Under the pieces are notes generated by a model, which was not told where the DNA came from, did no database searches, and saw only the letters and a list, made by a program, of their open reading frames with translations. Below are positions 53,602 to 64,000 of a stretch of DNA of 64,000 nucleotides, one piece after another (within the stretch, counting starts at the first letter, position 1; the number at the start of each line of letters is the position of its first letter). This DNA comes from Clarireedia homoeocarpa (taxonomy: Eukaryota; Ascomycota; Leotiomycetes; Helotiales; Rutstroemiaceae): positions 1 through 64,000 of the forward strand of contig LNKV01000059.1 in NCBI GenBank assembly GCA_001465935.1, written 5' to 3'. The translations under genes and the position numbers were made by a program.

Positions 53602-55305
53602 ATGGCGCCCGCTGTCGCAGATGCAGTCGCAGCTCTCGATAACATCAAGCCGCCACAAGGTGTCGTGCTTCCACCTAAAGAAATTAAAGGTAAGTTACTG
53701 TATACATAACGGAAAGATTTGAACTAACAGTTCAACAGCGATCCTCGAGAAAACAGCAGGTTATGTCGCGCGTAACGGTCTTGCTTTCGAAGGTATGTTA
53801 TTTGCGATTGAATTGCACTTGTTTTGTATTGAGCTAAATATCGACAGACCGTATCAGAGAAAAAGAAAGACACAATCCCAAGTTTTCCTTCCTCAGCACC
53901 AACGATGCATATAACGCGTATTATCTATGGCGATTAAGTGAGATTAAGGAAGGTAGGGGGACGGCTGTAGCAGCGGGGAGAGCAGGCGAAGCACCAGTGG
54001 AACCAGAAAAACCTAAGGGCCCGCCTGAGCCACCGGAGTTCCATTTCTCGGCGCGCATGCCAAACATCAACGCGAAAGATCTTGAAGTAGTTCGTTTGAC
54101 GGCGCTTTTTGTCGCCAAAAATGGACGACAGTTTATGACGACGTTATCGCAGAGAGAAACGGGGAACTATCAATTCGATTTTTTGCGACCGAATCACAGC
54201 TTGCACAATTTCTTCCAACGACTGATCGACCAATATAGCAGCTTACTGCGGGCCGGTGGGATTGATGGAGAAGGTGGGAAAATGCAGCAAGAGAGGATCA
54301 ATGAGTTACAGGCGAATGTTGACGACAAATATCACGTCCTTGCTCGCGCGAAGCAGAGGGCTGAATGGTTCAAGTTCCAAGACGAGCAAAAGCAGAAGAA
54401 GGAAGAGGAGATTGAGAAAGAGAAGCTGTCTTATGCTCAGATTGATTGGCATGATTTTGTTGTTGTTGAGACTGTCCTTTTCACCGAGGCTGATGACCAG
54501 ACCAATTTACCTCCACCAACTTCACTGTCAGAACTACAGTTTGCGTCCTTGGATCAGAAGGCCCAAATGTCCATCAACTCACACAACATGCGCATCGAAG
54601 AGGCGATGCCTACAGACGACTTCTATACCAATCCGTATCCTCAGCAGCAACCAATGGCTCCACCTCCAGTTCCACAACCCGCTTATCAACCACAATACCC
54701 AGACACACGTATGAGAAAGAGTGATGAAGAAGAGGAGGAAGAGCAAAGGATACGAGAGCGAACAGAAGCAAGAGCTCGTGCTCAGCAGGCTCAGGCCGAA
54801 GCGAAGGGCGGTGCTGCACCTATGAAAATCAAGGAGAATTATGTTCCTAGGGCAGCTGCCAGGGCCAACAAGACACAAATGGCGATTTGTCCAAACTGCA
54901 AGCAGCAAATGCCATACGATGAGCTCGATGCTCACATGAGAAGTAAGATAACATTGATCCCACTAATTCATTCACCGCGCTAACAACCCTCTAGTCGAAC
55001 TACTTGATCCAAGGTGGAAAGAACAGAAAGCAAAGGCAGAAAGCCGTTATGCTACAACAAATCTTTCCACACAGGATGTTGCTAACAATTTGAAACGATT
55101 AGCCAGTCAGAGAAGTGACATTTTTGACGGTGTAACCGGGCAGCCACTCAGTGAAGAGGAACAGGCGCGAAGGAAGAAGGCTGCCAATGGTTACGATGGA
55201 ACGCCCCTAGAGAAGGCTGATCGGGCGAGATATGAGATGATGCAGAATGTGAACGTGGAGGAGCAAATCCGTGCGATTCACCAAAAGTTCGGTGACAAGA
55301 AATAG
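53602..55305 (+). CDS. PRP21: Splicing factor 3A subunit 1 (Prp21/SF3a120), U2 snRNP
   Basis: Part of the SF3a complex that helps the U2 snRNP engage the branch site, in the nucleus. Four exons: 53602-53689, 53739-53792, 53848-54942 and 54995-55305; 1548 nt, 515 aa. Two SURP modules are present: the first at about 27-80 (ILEKTAGYVARNGLAFEDRI...FLSTNDAYNAYY), the second at about 128-185 (LTALFVAKNGRQFMTTLSQR...FDFLRPNHSLHNFF). The following helix-rich part includes YAQIDWHDFVVVETVLF, a typical SF3A1 segment, and a Pro/Gln-rich and Glu/Arg-rich linker. A CPNCKQQMPYDELDAHMR zinc-binding-like motif is followed by DPRWKEQK and the RLASQRSDIFDG...EEEQARR C-terminal element. No C-terminal ubiquitin-like domain is present, as in other fungi. 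Confidence 0.95.
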
Positions 55306-58061
55306 GTCGACCTTTCCATTCTAGCTTTTTTTTTTCAGGGGCAAGTCAATGGTATAAATTGGACCATATTTGAAATTGGATCTACCGGGTTCGAAACAGA
55401 GGTCCAGCTAGGAGTATGGTGTTTTAAAGGCATGGGATGGTATGTTATGTATAGTATAAATGATTTTACTGCATTGCTACATCCTAACGATCATCAGGTC
55501 GCTTTCTCATTTGCAGATGAATGCGCCTTTGTCCCTCGCTACAGAGGCTCCTGATATGATGGGAAATCCGCTGGCAACAGTCACAAATGGTTAAGTAGAT
55601 ATGATCTCTCCTCTGAATCGCGTGAATCATTTGCCCGTGGCTGAACTCTTATGACTATATAGCCTGATACAGCTCGAACACCATTCAAGGAGAGGCCGTT
55701 AAAAAGCTGTCTGCAATCAATTCACCATGCAGAAGCTAACATTTCTGTTCCCTAACCCGGTATTGGAACGACTTTCTTGATCCTCTTTGATGATGGAGAC
55801 CTCCTATCTACCAGAAGTCATTCTTGGATCTTCAGCAGTCATAATTGTTTACATGTGAACATATAAGCTATTTTCATGGGATGCGTTTAATGACGTGCTC
55901 AGTGCAGAGCTGTGAGATTCATCCTTTTATCTTGACTCAGATGCGTTGTGATGAACAGGAAATGAGATGCTCGATCTCACATTTATTCCTGGGCGACAAA
56001 CAGAACTTGGAACCACAGTGAGGAGGATCATAGCGAGAAGTACGTCAATTTCATGGCATTCTAAGCAGCGGCTGTGCACTGCGAGATGCATATGATGATC
56101 CTGATGTCTAGTAGCTCTTCGTTACAGTAGATTGATGATCTCAATATCCTTTCTTTCGCACTCATAATATGAACTTCAAAACCGAGTGCAAGCTTTCAGC
56201 CGAGCTGCAACGAGGAACGTGAAGTTGTTGAGTTGAGTTGAGGGTATTTGTGGGGTTACATAGTGCAAGTATATGTGACCTCCTCGGTTCTAGCATACTG
56301 GACTTGATGAAACGCAAGATGCTAGACAGGACGAAGATAGATTTTGCACGTGTGACGTTTCTGCAGCCTACTTGCGCCTATATGCTCCTCACTGTGTTCT
56401 ACAATCGAAAAGATGAAGTGCTAAATTCTGGTAATGTTGGGTTAGCCTTCAAGCTGGGTTGGTAGGAGTCGGAGTGCTGAAATTGGCGAGGAGACACTCG
56501 TACTTGTAGATTTGGAACTTCAAAGATGGCGTGGTTTTTAATAGGGATTCATCAAAACGATGAGAACCCGTTGCAAATCTTGGGTTTGGAGATAGAGAGA
56601 TATTTTGAGCTGTATAAGTCAAGCAGGTGTCAGCATGGGCTTTCTAGGACTTAGTTCACAGTACCTCCCCGACAGGTGCTGCATCCTCTATGAAAAGTCG
56701 CTACTATCAACACAGCGAAGGACAGCAGTAGGTAATTTGACTATCAGGCATTAGGACATGGCAGAATAAGAGGAAATCTCAACACCTTGGTCTCCTCCAC
56801 CAGGTAGTATATTTAGCATCGTAGGCTACTCGAGCGTCATTTTCCCAGCTCTCCAACCATAAAGTTCTAATTTCCAATTCGATTGGAAAACAGACATATA
56901 CGATACAGAGAAGATGTGTTACCATCAGAATTGCTCCTTTTCATGTCTTCAGCGTCGGATAAGCTCTCAGACTACACCACAGCCACGTCCACCTCAAATG
57001 GCATGCGTTAGCCGAAGAGCTCTGGGAGAAAGTATCAACAAGCTCTTCCTCAACTCCAGGGTTACTTTATTATAATGGGCCCAAAAACGAAGACTGGGCC
57101 ATGAAAAATCTAATAGGCTAAATTAGTTTTGGGGAAACTGCGGTGGTTTATTCGATATCGTCAAGTGTTGAACAGCCAACCTCGAATTCTGCGGTCCTGA
57201 CCAACACCACAGCCCAGGGGTGCATATGGGGCACGATGTTGAGGAGAATGAAAAACAAATATCAAAAATATTCACTGCTACAAATTCCAGGAGTGGATAT
57301 GAAGCGGTTTTCTGGGACCCGAGAAGTGATTGCAGAACTAGCCGCCCCTTACATGTAGGTTTTGATGTCTAGCAAAAGGGAACATTTTGACATTTCTTGA
57401 ACGAACATCTTCAGTCTGACCCGACATCAAGGAATTGCAAAGCTGTAACTGAAGGATGTCTGCAGAAGGATGCACCATATCGCGCGGATAAGGGGGCATT
57501 GTGCCCATTGGCATATAGTCAAGACTACCTACTACCCATCCAAGATAGGAGGAAGATGCACCGTTCGGAAGCAGCCTTTGAAGAGACTGTAAAAAGGATG
57601 AAAGACTTACCGAATTGGTACTTATCAAGGGTGGAGTCTATGTTGATGACACCTGAACTTTATCCGCTCCTACCTGAGTATATTTATGTCCCTTTTGGAA
57701 TGTGTTCCGGTAATTAGCTCTTTTGGTTGGTCTGGTAGGTCCCAGCCACAAATTAGCTTCTGTCCCCTCGTCCTCCTCTCCTACACTCTTACAACCACAA
57801 CAGTACCACTCTTCACCACAATAAGCTTTCTTAATTGTTCAACAACGCTACGATCCTGCCTGCGATATTCTTCAACGTTTCAACTGCGTCTATGAAGATC
57901 TTTCCAAATACTTGTTGAAATTTTTTGCCGCTCTTACTCATCACATCGCAGCAAGGGGGCCAAGCCACAGCCTGATTGAGGTGGACCCTTCCTCTTTGAT
58001 CCTTCGCGTTTCTACACCAGAGTTCTATGCAACAACATTGACGCGACATAAATTCGACAAA
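55306..58061. other. 2.75-kb region without a supportable gene
   Basis: Lies between PRP21 and the SET-domain gene, both plus. Scattered frames of 60-106 codons include 57397-57717 (plus), whose latter half (EETVKRMKDLPNWYLSRVES) looks mildly protein-like but has no ATG in a good position and no upstream exon I could join. The last 300 bp is probably the SET gene promoter. Otherwise unique-looking A/T-rich DNA without repeats. Confidence 0.5.
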
Positions 58062-60538
58062 ATGTTCTCCAGTCTTTTAGATAGGATGGGTGCATCATCC
58101 CGAGCCTCCACCAAACGTGAAATAACGCGTGCTCCTTCATCGGATTCCCTCAGTACCGCCATCACCGTCGACGACTTATCTAACGCGCACTCCTCGTCGT
58201 CAACCCCTCCCACTAGCATTGGAGACAATGTCAGCATCTCGTCTTCCTCCGGCAAGGCGGATGCGACAACAAGCGATACCGTTATTGTCGCTGAACAACC
58301 TCTAAAGCGGAGTCAACGTGCTCGCGCGAGCGTCGGAACTTACAATGTCAAGAAACTAAGCGGCACAGCGATACATGTCCCTAAGAAATATTTAAAGAAT
58401 GCCGATGGCTCAGATAAGGAAGCGCGACGGCGAACTATATCAGGCGACACACTGGTAGACGCATTGGGTTCAACAAACTCTTCCACCGAGACTTTTGGAA
58501 AAGGCGCAAAAAGACTGGTCAGTGAAGGCATTGATGCTTTAGATCTGTCCTGGTCGGTAAAAAAATTACCTAAATCAGCAAGCCAAATTGGTCTTGTTGA
58601 CAGCCCAGAGAAAAATGTTAAACAGAGTGAGGATTCTTCTCGTCGGAAGTCTTTGCGATCCACAGGAGAGAAGGTTGAAGGTCTTACAAAGAAGCTCAGT
58701 GTATTGGGGAAGAGGAGCAGAAAAAACATTGAAGAAGGGATCTCAAGGGCTACAAGAGAACTTCGAAACCTTGCAGACACGAAAGAATTCGCCAAAATCG
58801 AAACCGAACCTGTCGTGCTTGAGGTCTGGAGTAACGGAAAACTTGTGCCGCAGGAGCCGGCGAGGAAGAAGAAGAAGGCCGAAGAAGTCGAAGCTCCTAA
58901 CGCGCCGGCCAAGACAAAACCAGAGCCGGAGAAGAAAATAATCAAGGGCAAGAAGGATAAGTTTTGGTTGAAAAGGGGAATCTATGCAGGCCAAAATCCA
59001 GCAGATCTTGATTGGTTCAAAGCCTCAGGAAATGCAAAATCACAATACGTTGTTGACCCAGACTCGAAACCTAGAAGCATATTACCTCTGCCTTTATGGC
59101 AAGGACAACGACTACTTCATGTTGGCCGAGATTTTAAACTACCATTTGATGTCTGCTCTCCACTTCCTCCAGGACAACCCAAACCGACAGAATGGTTCAA
59201 GACTTCTTCTAGTGAGTTACATATGCATTCTGATTCAATAGACCTATAAATACTAATACCATATGCTAGATCGATTCATTGGAGAGGCAAGTTCCATGTG
59301 GAAGAAATCCAAACTGTTCGACAGCTTCTTCTCTAAATGTATTTGCAAACCCGAGACTGGCTGCGACGAGGATTGCCAGAATAGAATTATGCTTTACGAA
59401 TGTGACGACACCAATTGCGGTGCAGGCCGAGACAACTGTACTAATCGCGCCTTTGCGGAACTACAAACTCGCCGCAAGGGTGACTCCATACGTAAAGGTG
59501 GCAACAAATTTGATATTGGTGTTGAGGTTTTTAAGACAGCTGATCGAGGATATGGTGTTCGAAGCAATCGCTGCTTCAATCCACAACAAATCATCGTTGA
59601 ATACACCGGCGAGATTATCACAGAAGATGAATGTGATAGGCGCATGAACGAGGACTACAAGAACAACGAGGTAACGGCTACAGAAACGTCCAATGATGAG
59701 CTAGATTTACTAATCATTTCCAAAGTGCTACTATTTGATGTCATTCGATCAGAACATGATTATTGATGCAACAAAAGGCAGTATTGCTAGATTTGTCAAC
59801 CATTCATGTCGACCGAATTGCAGGATGGTTAAATGGATCGTAGAAGGAAAACCGCGAATGGCATTATTCGCTGGCGACAATCCTATCATGACAGGGGACG
59901 AGCTCACCTATGATTACAACTTCGATCCGTTCTCCGCTAAGAACGTCCAAGAATGTCGATGCGGTAGTGACAACTGTCGTGGATTTTTGGGACCTAAACC
60001 AAAGGATCAGAAAATAAACAAGAGCACCACTGTCATCAAAGACGCTGTCAAGGCTGGCCTGAAAGCCGGCAAGAGAAAGCTACAAGAGATGATTGGTGGC
60101 GATGACGATGAGAAGGACCCACGGAGTCCCAAAAAGAGAAGGACAAAGGCAGCCACTGGAGCTAAAAGATCCGTGTCTTCAGCAACAACTGAAGCACCTA
60201 AGCAAGCAGCAAAGTCTGCCAAGGACGCTGTTACCAACCGCTTACTCAATGCTCGCAACGCCATAAGCTCAAGGAAGACCGTGAAATTTGGCCAAACAAC
60301 CACTACAACGACACTAAAGACTTATGGTAAGAAGCAAATGAAGTTTACTACAAGCAACACAACCTTGACAATGGTTGCTTCTACGAGATCTCCAAGATTC
60401 AAGAATGAATCAGTTAGTCCGGAAAAGGATTCGGCGAAAACTGGAGAACGGTGCGGTCGAGCGAGCAGACGCAGAACTTTATCTGACGATGGAAATGAGA
60501 GTACGATTCGAGTGATTACTGACGGTGGGGAGGAATAA
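58062..60538 (+). CDS. SET-domain histone-lysine N-methyltransferase, ASH1-like (787 aa)
   Basis: Three exons: 58062-59211, 59270-59670 and 59726-60538; 2364 nt. Residues 1-380 are basic and disordered (Ser/Thr/Lys-rich), with a conserved FWLKRGIYAGQNPADLDWFK near 305. An AWS domain follows (cysteines 407, 409, 415, 419 and onward: CICKPETGCDEDC...LYECDDTNC). The SET domain contains RGYGVRSNRCF, IVEYTGEIITEDEC, RFVNHSCRPNC at 539-549 and ELTYDYNF at 576-583. A post-SET zinc motif CRCGSDNCRGFLG is at 594-606. The AWS-SET-post-SET order with an upstream GIYAG block is that of ASH1-type H3K36 methyltransferases; SET2 is less likely because no WW/SRI region is seen. The C-terminal 180 residues are Lys/Ser/Thr-rich. 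The start is the first in-frame ATG, since the frame continues upstream without one. Confidence 0.93.
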
Positions 60539-61075
60539 ATTCGGGTATATAGGTGTCTGGTATAGGTTGAAGTTTGGTTACTTTTTCTCTTGGGATCAAT
60601 GTCGCATCGAGGTGTTGGGAGCGGGAAACGGGACAATGGCGCTCTCAGGGTGCGGCTGCTGGCATGGCTCATCTTCAACGAAAGGAGTCCGAGGTTTTCA
60701 TGTATGGTTATTTATTAATAGTTCATTAGCGTCAGCAATCAAAGGTTTTATTTGATCATTGTACAATAGACAAAACTCTCATGATTTCTTCTGGAATTTA
60801 AACCTCTGTGGCGTCGAGGCATCCACGGCATCTTTGGCTCGCCTCCCTTTTGAGATTTAGTGCCGTCTGTCTCCGCCTTTGTGAAATTTCGCATTGATTC
60901 GCGATAACCACAATTGCGATAAACAACTTTTCGGGCAATCTCAGATCCCCACCACGGTAACTTTTTTCCTCTACATTTGTATTATTTCTTGGCCTTAAGA
61001 TGAAAACATCCATCTTCGCAATTATCAACTAATAAATATTACGGCGAGAACTATCGGGTTCTCTCAAACCACTTC
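60539..61075. other. Short intergenic region
   Basis: Spacer between the SET-domain gene and RIM2, both plus. No gene or repeat of note. Confidence 0.65.
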
Positions 61076-62321
61076 ATGAATACTACCGAAGAAAAATCTA
61101 GCAGACGCCCACTGCATCTCATTCAATCTCGAGAAACGGGCGAAGTAGGGCCGGCACAAACTGGATATGTCTCGACGTTAGCAGTAAAACCTGCTCCCGT
61201 GGCAAAATCATGGGCGCATTTCGTTGCTGGAGGGTATGTTTACCCCTCTGCACCATCTTCACGCTCTTCAATGCAGTGAACTAACGTTCATACTTTATAG
61301 CGTCGGAGGAATGACAGCCGCAGCCGTCACAGCTCCCCTCGATGTACTCAAAACACGTCTACAGTCCGATTTCTACCAAGCACAACTCGCACAAAGTCGA
61401 TTGGCAAAAGGCATCTCGCCACACACCCACCTTTCCCCTCTTCGCAGCGGCCTTTTACATTTTCGCGAGACGTTCCAGATCTTATTCTCGGTGCACCGCA
61501 TTGAGGGATGGCGGTCGTTGTTTAAAGGATTGGGTCCTAATCTAATAGGCGTGGTGCCCGCACGCTCAATCAATTTCTTCGTGGTGGGCAATGGAAAGAG
61601 GATTATTGGCAACTATACTGGTGCGGGGCCGGAATCAGCATGGGTGGTGTGTTGTGCAGCGGCGCTGGCAGGCATCACGACGAGTACGGTGACGAACCCG
61701 ATTTGGTTAATCAAGACGCGGCTGCAATTGGATAAGAGTGTGGCGGAGAGATCGGGCGGTATTGCGAAGAGGAGATATAAGAATAGTTGGGATTGTATTA
61801 AACAGGTGGTGAGGGGGGAGGGCTTCAGAGGTCTATACAAAGGCATGAGCGCGAGTTACTTGGGTGTCACGGAGAGTACGCTGCAGTGGGTGCTGTTTGA
61901 GCAGGGGAAGAGCTGGATGTCGAGGAGGGACCAGCGCATTGCTTTGAGTAAGCGGGAAAAGAATGTCTGGGACAAAACTATCGATTGGACGGGCACACTC
62001 TTTATTGCGGGTGGCGCGAAGCTTGTGGCGGCTTTGGGGACATATCCTCATGAGGTCAGTCTTGATTTATACAAAAATTTCCCGAGTTCACTCTAACATC
62101 TCTTACAGGTCATTCGCACACGCTTACGGCAGGCGCCCTCTGAAAACGGCCTACCAAAATATACTGGACTTGTCCAATGCGCGAAGCTCGTCTTTAAGGA
62201 AGAAGGAATGGTAGCTCTTTACGGAGGGTTGACACCACATCTATTACGAACAGTGCCCAGCGCTGCTATCATGTTCGGCATTTACGAAGGAATACTGAAG
62301 ATTTTACACGCACCATCATGA
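61076..62321 (+). CDS. RIM2: Mitochondrial pyrimidine nucleotide carrier (SLC25A33/36-Rim2 type)
   Basis: Exchanges pyrimidine (deoxy)nucleoside triphosphates and related nucleotides across the inner mitochondrial membrane. Three exons, 61076-61233, 61301-62054 and 62109-62321; 1125 nt, 374 aa. Three repeated carrier signatures: PLDVLKTR at 65-72, PIWLIKTR starting at 186 and PHEVIRTR starting at 302. Each is followed by the usual LQ or LR and the G-rich matrix helix. The unusual PIW and PHE starts to repeats two and three are characteristic of the Rim2 group. The 52-residue N-terminal extension carries no classic presequence, as usual for carriers. The loop between repeats one and two, FRETFQILFSVHRIEGWRSLFKGLGPNLIGVVPARSINFF (a description of its two halves), matches the family. 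Confidence 0.95.
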
Positions 62322-62971
62322 ACAGCATTGAGAATTGGGTCTATTGGTGTACGATAGGGGCAGGAATATCATGACGGTACGGCGTTTACACCTAAAAAAA
62401 ACAGGAACCACGATTCTCTTTCAAGACTTTTTACATCACCGAAGTGTGAGGCTGCCATACGCAATGTACATTATAAGATATCTGGCGCTTCACGGGTAAG
62501 AAGATGGTGTAGATATGTAGGATAGGGGAATGCTGAAATGTGTGGGAAGTTTTTTCTCTCGACTCCATAACTCCAACAGAAGGGTACTTTTTGCCACAAA
62601 TAATCAACACAAAACTTCAAAACTCTTGAGCACTTCCGTAAAAGAAAAAAAGAGCATATTAAGATTTCGCTGCGACCCCCAGAAACGGACAGATAAAATG
62701 CTAAAGATCCACCACCATCAAAAACAACTCCAGTAAATATGTGAAAATTGGAAGTAAAACTTCCCATACTTATCCCTCCGTTGCCCATATAGATCTTCCC
62801 CCTCCCGGATTCTGACTCCATTTCACGGTGTTGTAGATATTGTCTTGTAGGAATAGCTGTCTATATTGTCGTGCTTATCATCATGATCGCTAGAGTTGTT
62901 GACGAATGCGGTCGTCTCTTCTTGAGTTTGCGTGCTACATGATGATTTTGTATCGGTACATCTTGAAGGGT
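62322..62971. other. Convergent intergenic region
   Basis: About 650 bp between RIM2 (plus) and SNX3 (minus), presumably both 3' UTRs. No gene seen. Confidence 0.65.
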
Positions 62972-63774
62972 TCACCAAGCGTTGCGGTCCCAGTTCGGAT
63001 CTGTCACATCTCAAGTCAGTAAGAGCTCTCATATCCAAATGCAGAAGCCCGAAGTATGGCTATCAACATCCATCAATCCCCTCGTCCTCCCACTTCCCCC
63101 CTCCTCAATCTACGCTACCCAACCAAACCCCAGCCCACCCAAAACTAGAAACAAACCACAAAAACTCACCCTGCACAAACCCCGCCAAAACCTTACTCCC
63201 CGTCTGCAAAAGCGGATGACCGACGACAATCTGCAAGAACCGCTCGAGCCCCTCCCTGCGATGCTCAATCACATCGTCACTGAACCGATTCGTAAACACC
63301 TTCCCCGGTAGCGGCGGGATCGTCACGCGCGCGCTCTCGCGCTCCAAGATGTCGCGGAAATATTCGAAGTCGCTGTACCGCCGACGCACGGTGCTGTGGC
63401 GCAGCTTGAAGGCGGGAATGTTCGTGCTGCAGTTAATCTCATAGTCGGTGTACATGTTGCGACCGATGCCGTGGGTTTGGGGGTCGACGACCTAGAGAGA
63501 ATGGTTAGTTGATGTGGGAAGGGAGGATGAGAAGGGGAGGGGAAGGGAGATGGAGGGGTAAAAGGGGGGTAAGGGAGAGGGGTTGGAGACGTACTTCGAT
63601 CTCGAGGAAGTTTTCAGGTGGACCATAGAGTTCCTCGAAGCTTTGCTGGCGCGAATCAGGCATAGCTTGCATAGCAGCGACGGCTGATGGCAGCGTCGAG
63701 CGGCTTGGAGACGTCGGGTCCGCAGGTGAAGTCGGGCCCGCATTCGGAGCAGATTGCGATTGCGGTTGCGCCAT
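62972..63774 (-). CDS. SNX3: Sorting nexin-3 (PX-domain protein, yeast Grd19/Snx3)
   Basis: Binds PI3P through a PX domain and works with retromer to retrieve cargo from early endosomes to the Golgi. Three exons, 63774-63595, 63491-63170 and 63000-62972; 531 nt, 176 aa. The N-terminal 55 residues are Pro/Ser-rich and variable. The PX domain spans about 57-170 and starts FLEIE|VVDPQTHG. RRYSDF at 97-102 is the basic phosphoinositide-binding motif, followed by PPLPGK and RREGLERFLQIVVGHPLL. The last exon codes only DPNWDRNAW, the conserved Snx3 ending. Intron donors are GTACGT and GTGAGT. Its length is slightly greater than yeast Snx3 (162 aa), mainly from the N-terminal tail. Confidence 0.96.
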
Positions 63775-64000
63775 TGTATGAGTGTGTTCGAATCGATCAA
63801 GTTGAAAGGATGTGCAACGTTGAAGTAAACAATAAAAGTTGTATTCGTGAGTTGATTGTGTTTTGTCGTGTGATTAATAGTTTAAGAATTTGAGGGTCGA
63901 GTAGTTCTATCGTTATTCGATAGTTTTCGATTGCTTGATAAACTATCCATGAATTATTCCGTAACCTTACGGATTAATTAAGCAAGCGCTCTCACGAGCC

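Noticed and set aside
55380..55410. tRNA B-box-like gggttcgaaac
   Set aside because: No A-box or foldable acceptor stem around it.
57912..58061. Upstream extension of the SET-domain protein
   Set aside because: The frame stays open but contains no ATG before 58062, and this stretch shows no conserved features.

Overview
The window is nuclear DNA of a filamentous ascomycete. The evidence is dense protein-coding genes on both strands, short introns (about 47-180 nt) with GT...AG ends, fungal protein families (a HET-NACHT-WD40 STAND receptor, ATP sulfurylase with the fungal APS-kinase-like tail, an Rrt8-like protein, mucin-like wall proteins) and many A/T-rich or simple-repeat intergenic tracts. 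Overall protein style suggests a leotiomycete of the Botrytis/Sclerotinia kind; that placement is inference, not proven here.

Layout. 1-2.7 kb: the 5' part of a HET-NACHT-WD40 receptor (minus strand, running off the left edge in its WD repeats). 4.2-7.1 kb: a large acidic, disordered nuclear-type protein (minus). 8.2-8.9 kb: a five-exon ISD11 gene (minus) made of very short exons. 10.5-12.5 kb: ATP sulfurylase MET3 (plus, six exons). 13.7-19.0 kb: a long caspase/metacaspase-like protein with a disordered tail carrying four related short modules (minus). 19.0-22.3 kb: repeat-rich intergenic DNA. 22.3-24.9 kb: a conserved-looking orphan. 27.2-28.3 kb: a membrane-anchored FkbM/METTL24-like methyltransferase. 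29.1-30.4 kb: an AYR1-like short-chain reductase. 30.9-31.5 kb: a small hydrophilic protein. 33.4-35.0 kb: an acyltransferase-3 membrane protein.

35.2-40.7 kb looks like an accessory island: a fragment-like ORF, a protein kinase lacking its glycine loop, an array of 46-bp tandem repeats placed just upstream of an orphan 484-aa gene, and a small basic ORF. 42.4-43.4 kb: PAPS reductase MET16. 43.9-44.4 kb: a possible 99-aa three-exon gene. 44.5-46.0 kb: an Rrt8-like lipid-droplet/spore-wall type membrane protein with a GC-AG intron and a G-quadruplex-like intronic tract. 47.8-51.4 kb: a 1181-aa Ser/Thr-rich secreted protein.

52.1-63.8 kb is a block of conserved housekeeping genes: ADE1 (SAICAR synthetase) head-to-head with the splicing factor PRP21/SF3A1, a SET-domain histone methyltransferase of the ASH1 type, the mitochondrial pyrimidine-nucleotide carrier RIM2, and the sorting nexin SNX3.

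Functionally, MET3 and MET16 are two steps of the same sulfate-assimilation pathway, about 30 kb apart. ISD11 (mitochondrial Fe-S assembly) and RIM2 are both mitochondrial. The HET-NACHT receptor and the caspase-like protein belong to classes tied to fungal self/nonself recognition and regulated cell death, although nothing in the sequence links them directly. Exon boundaries below were deduced by eye from splice motifs, reading frame and protein continuity.
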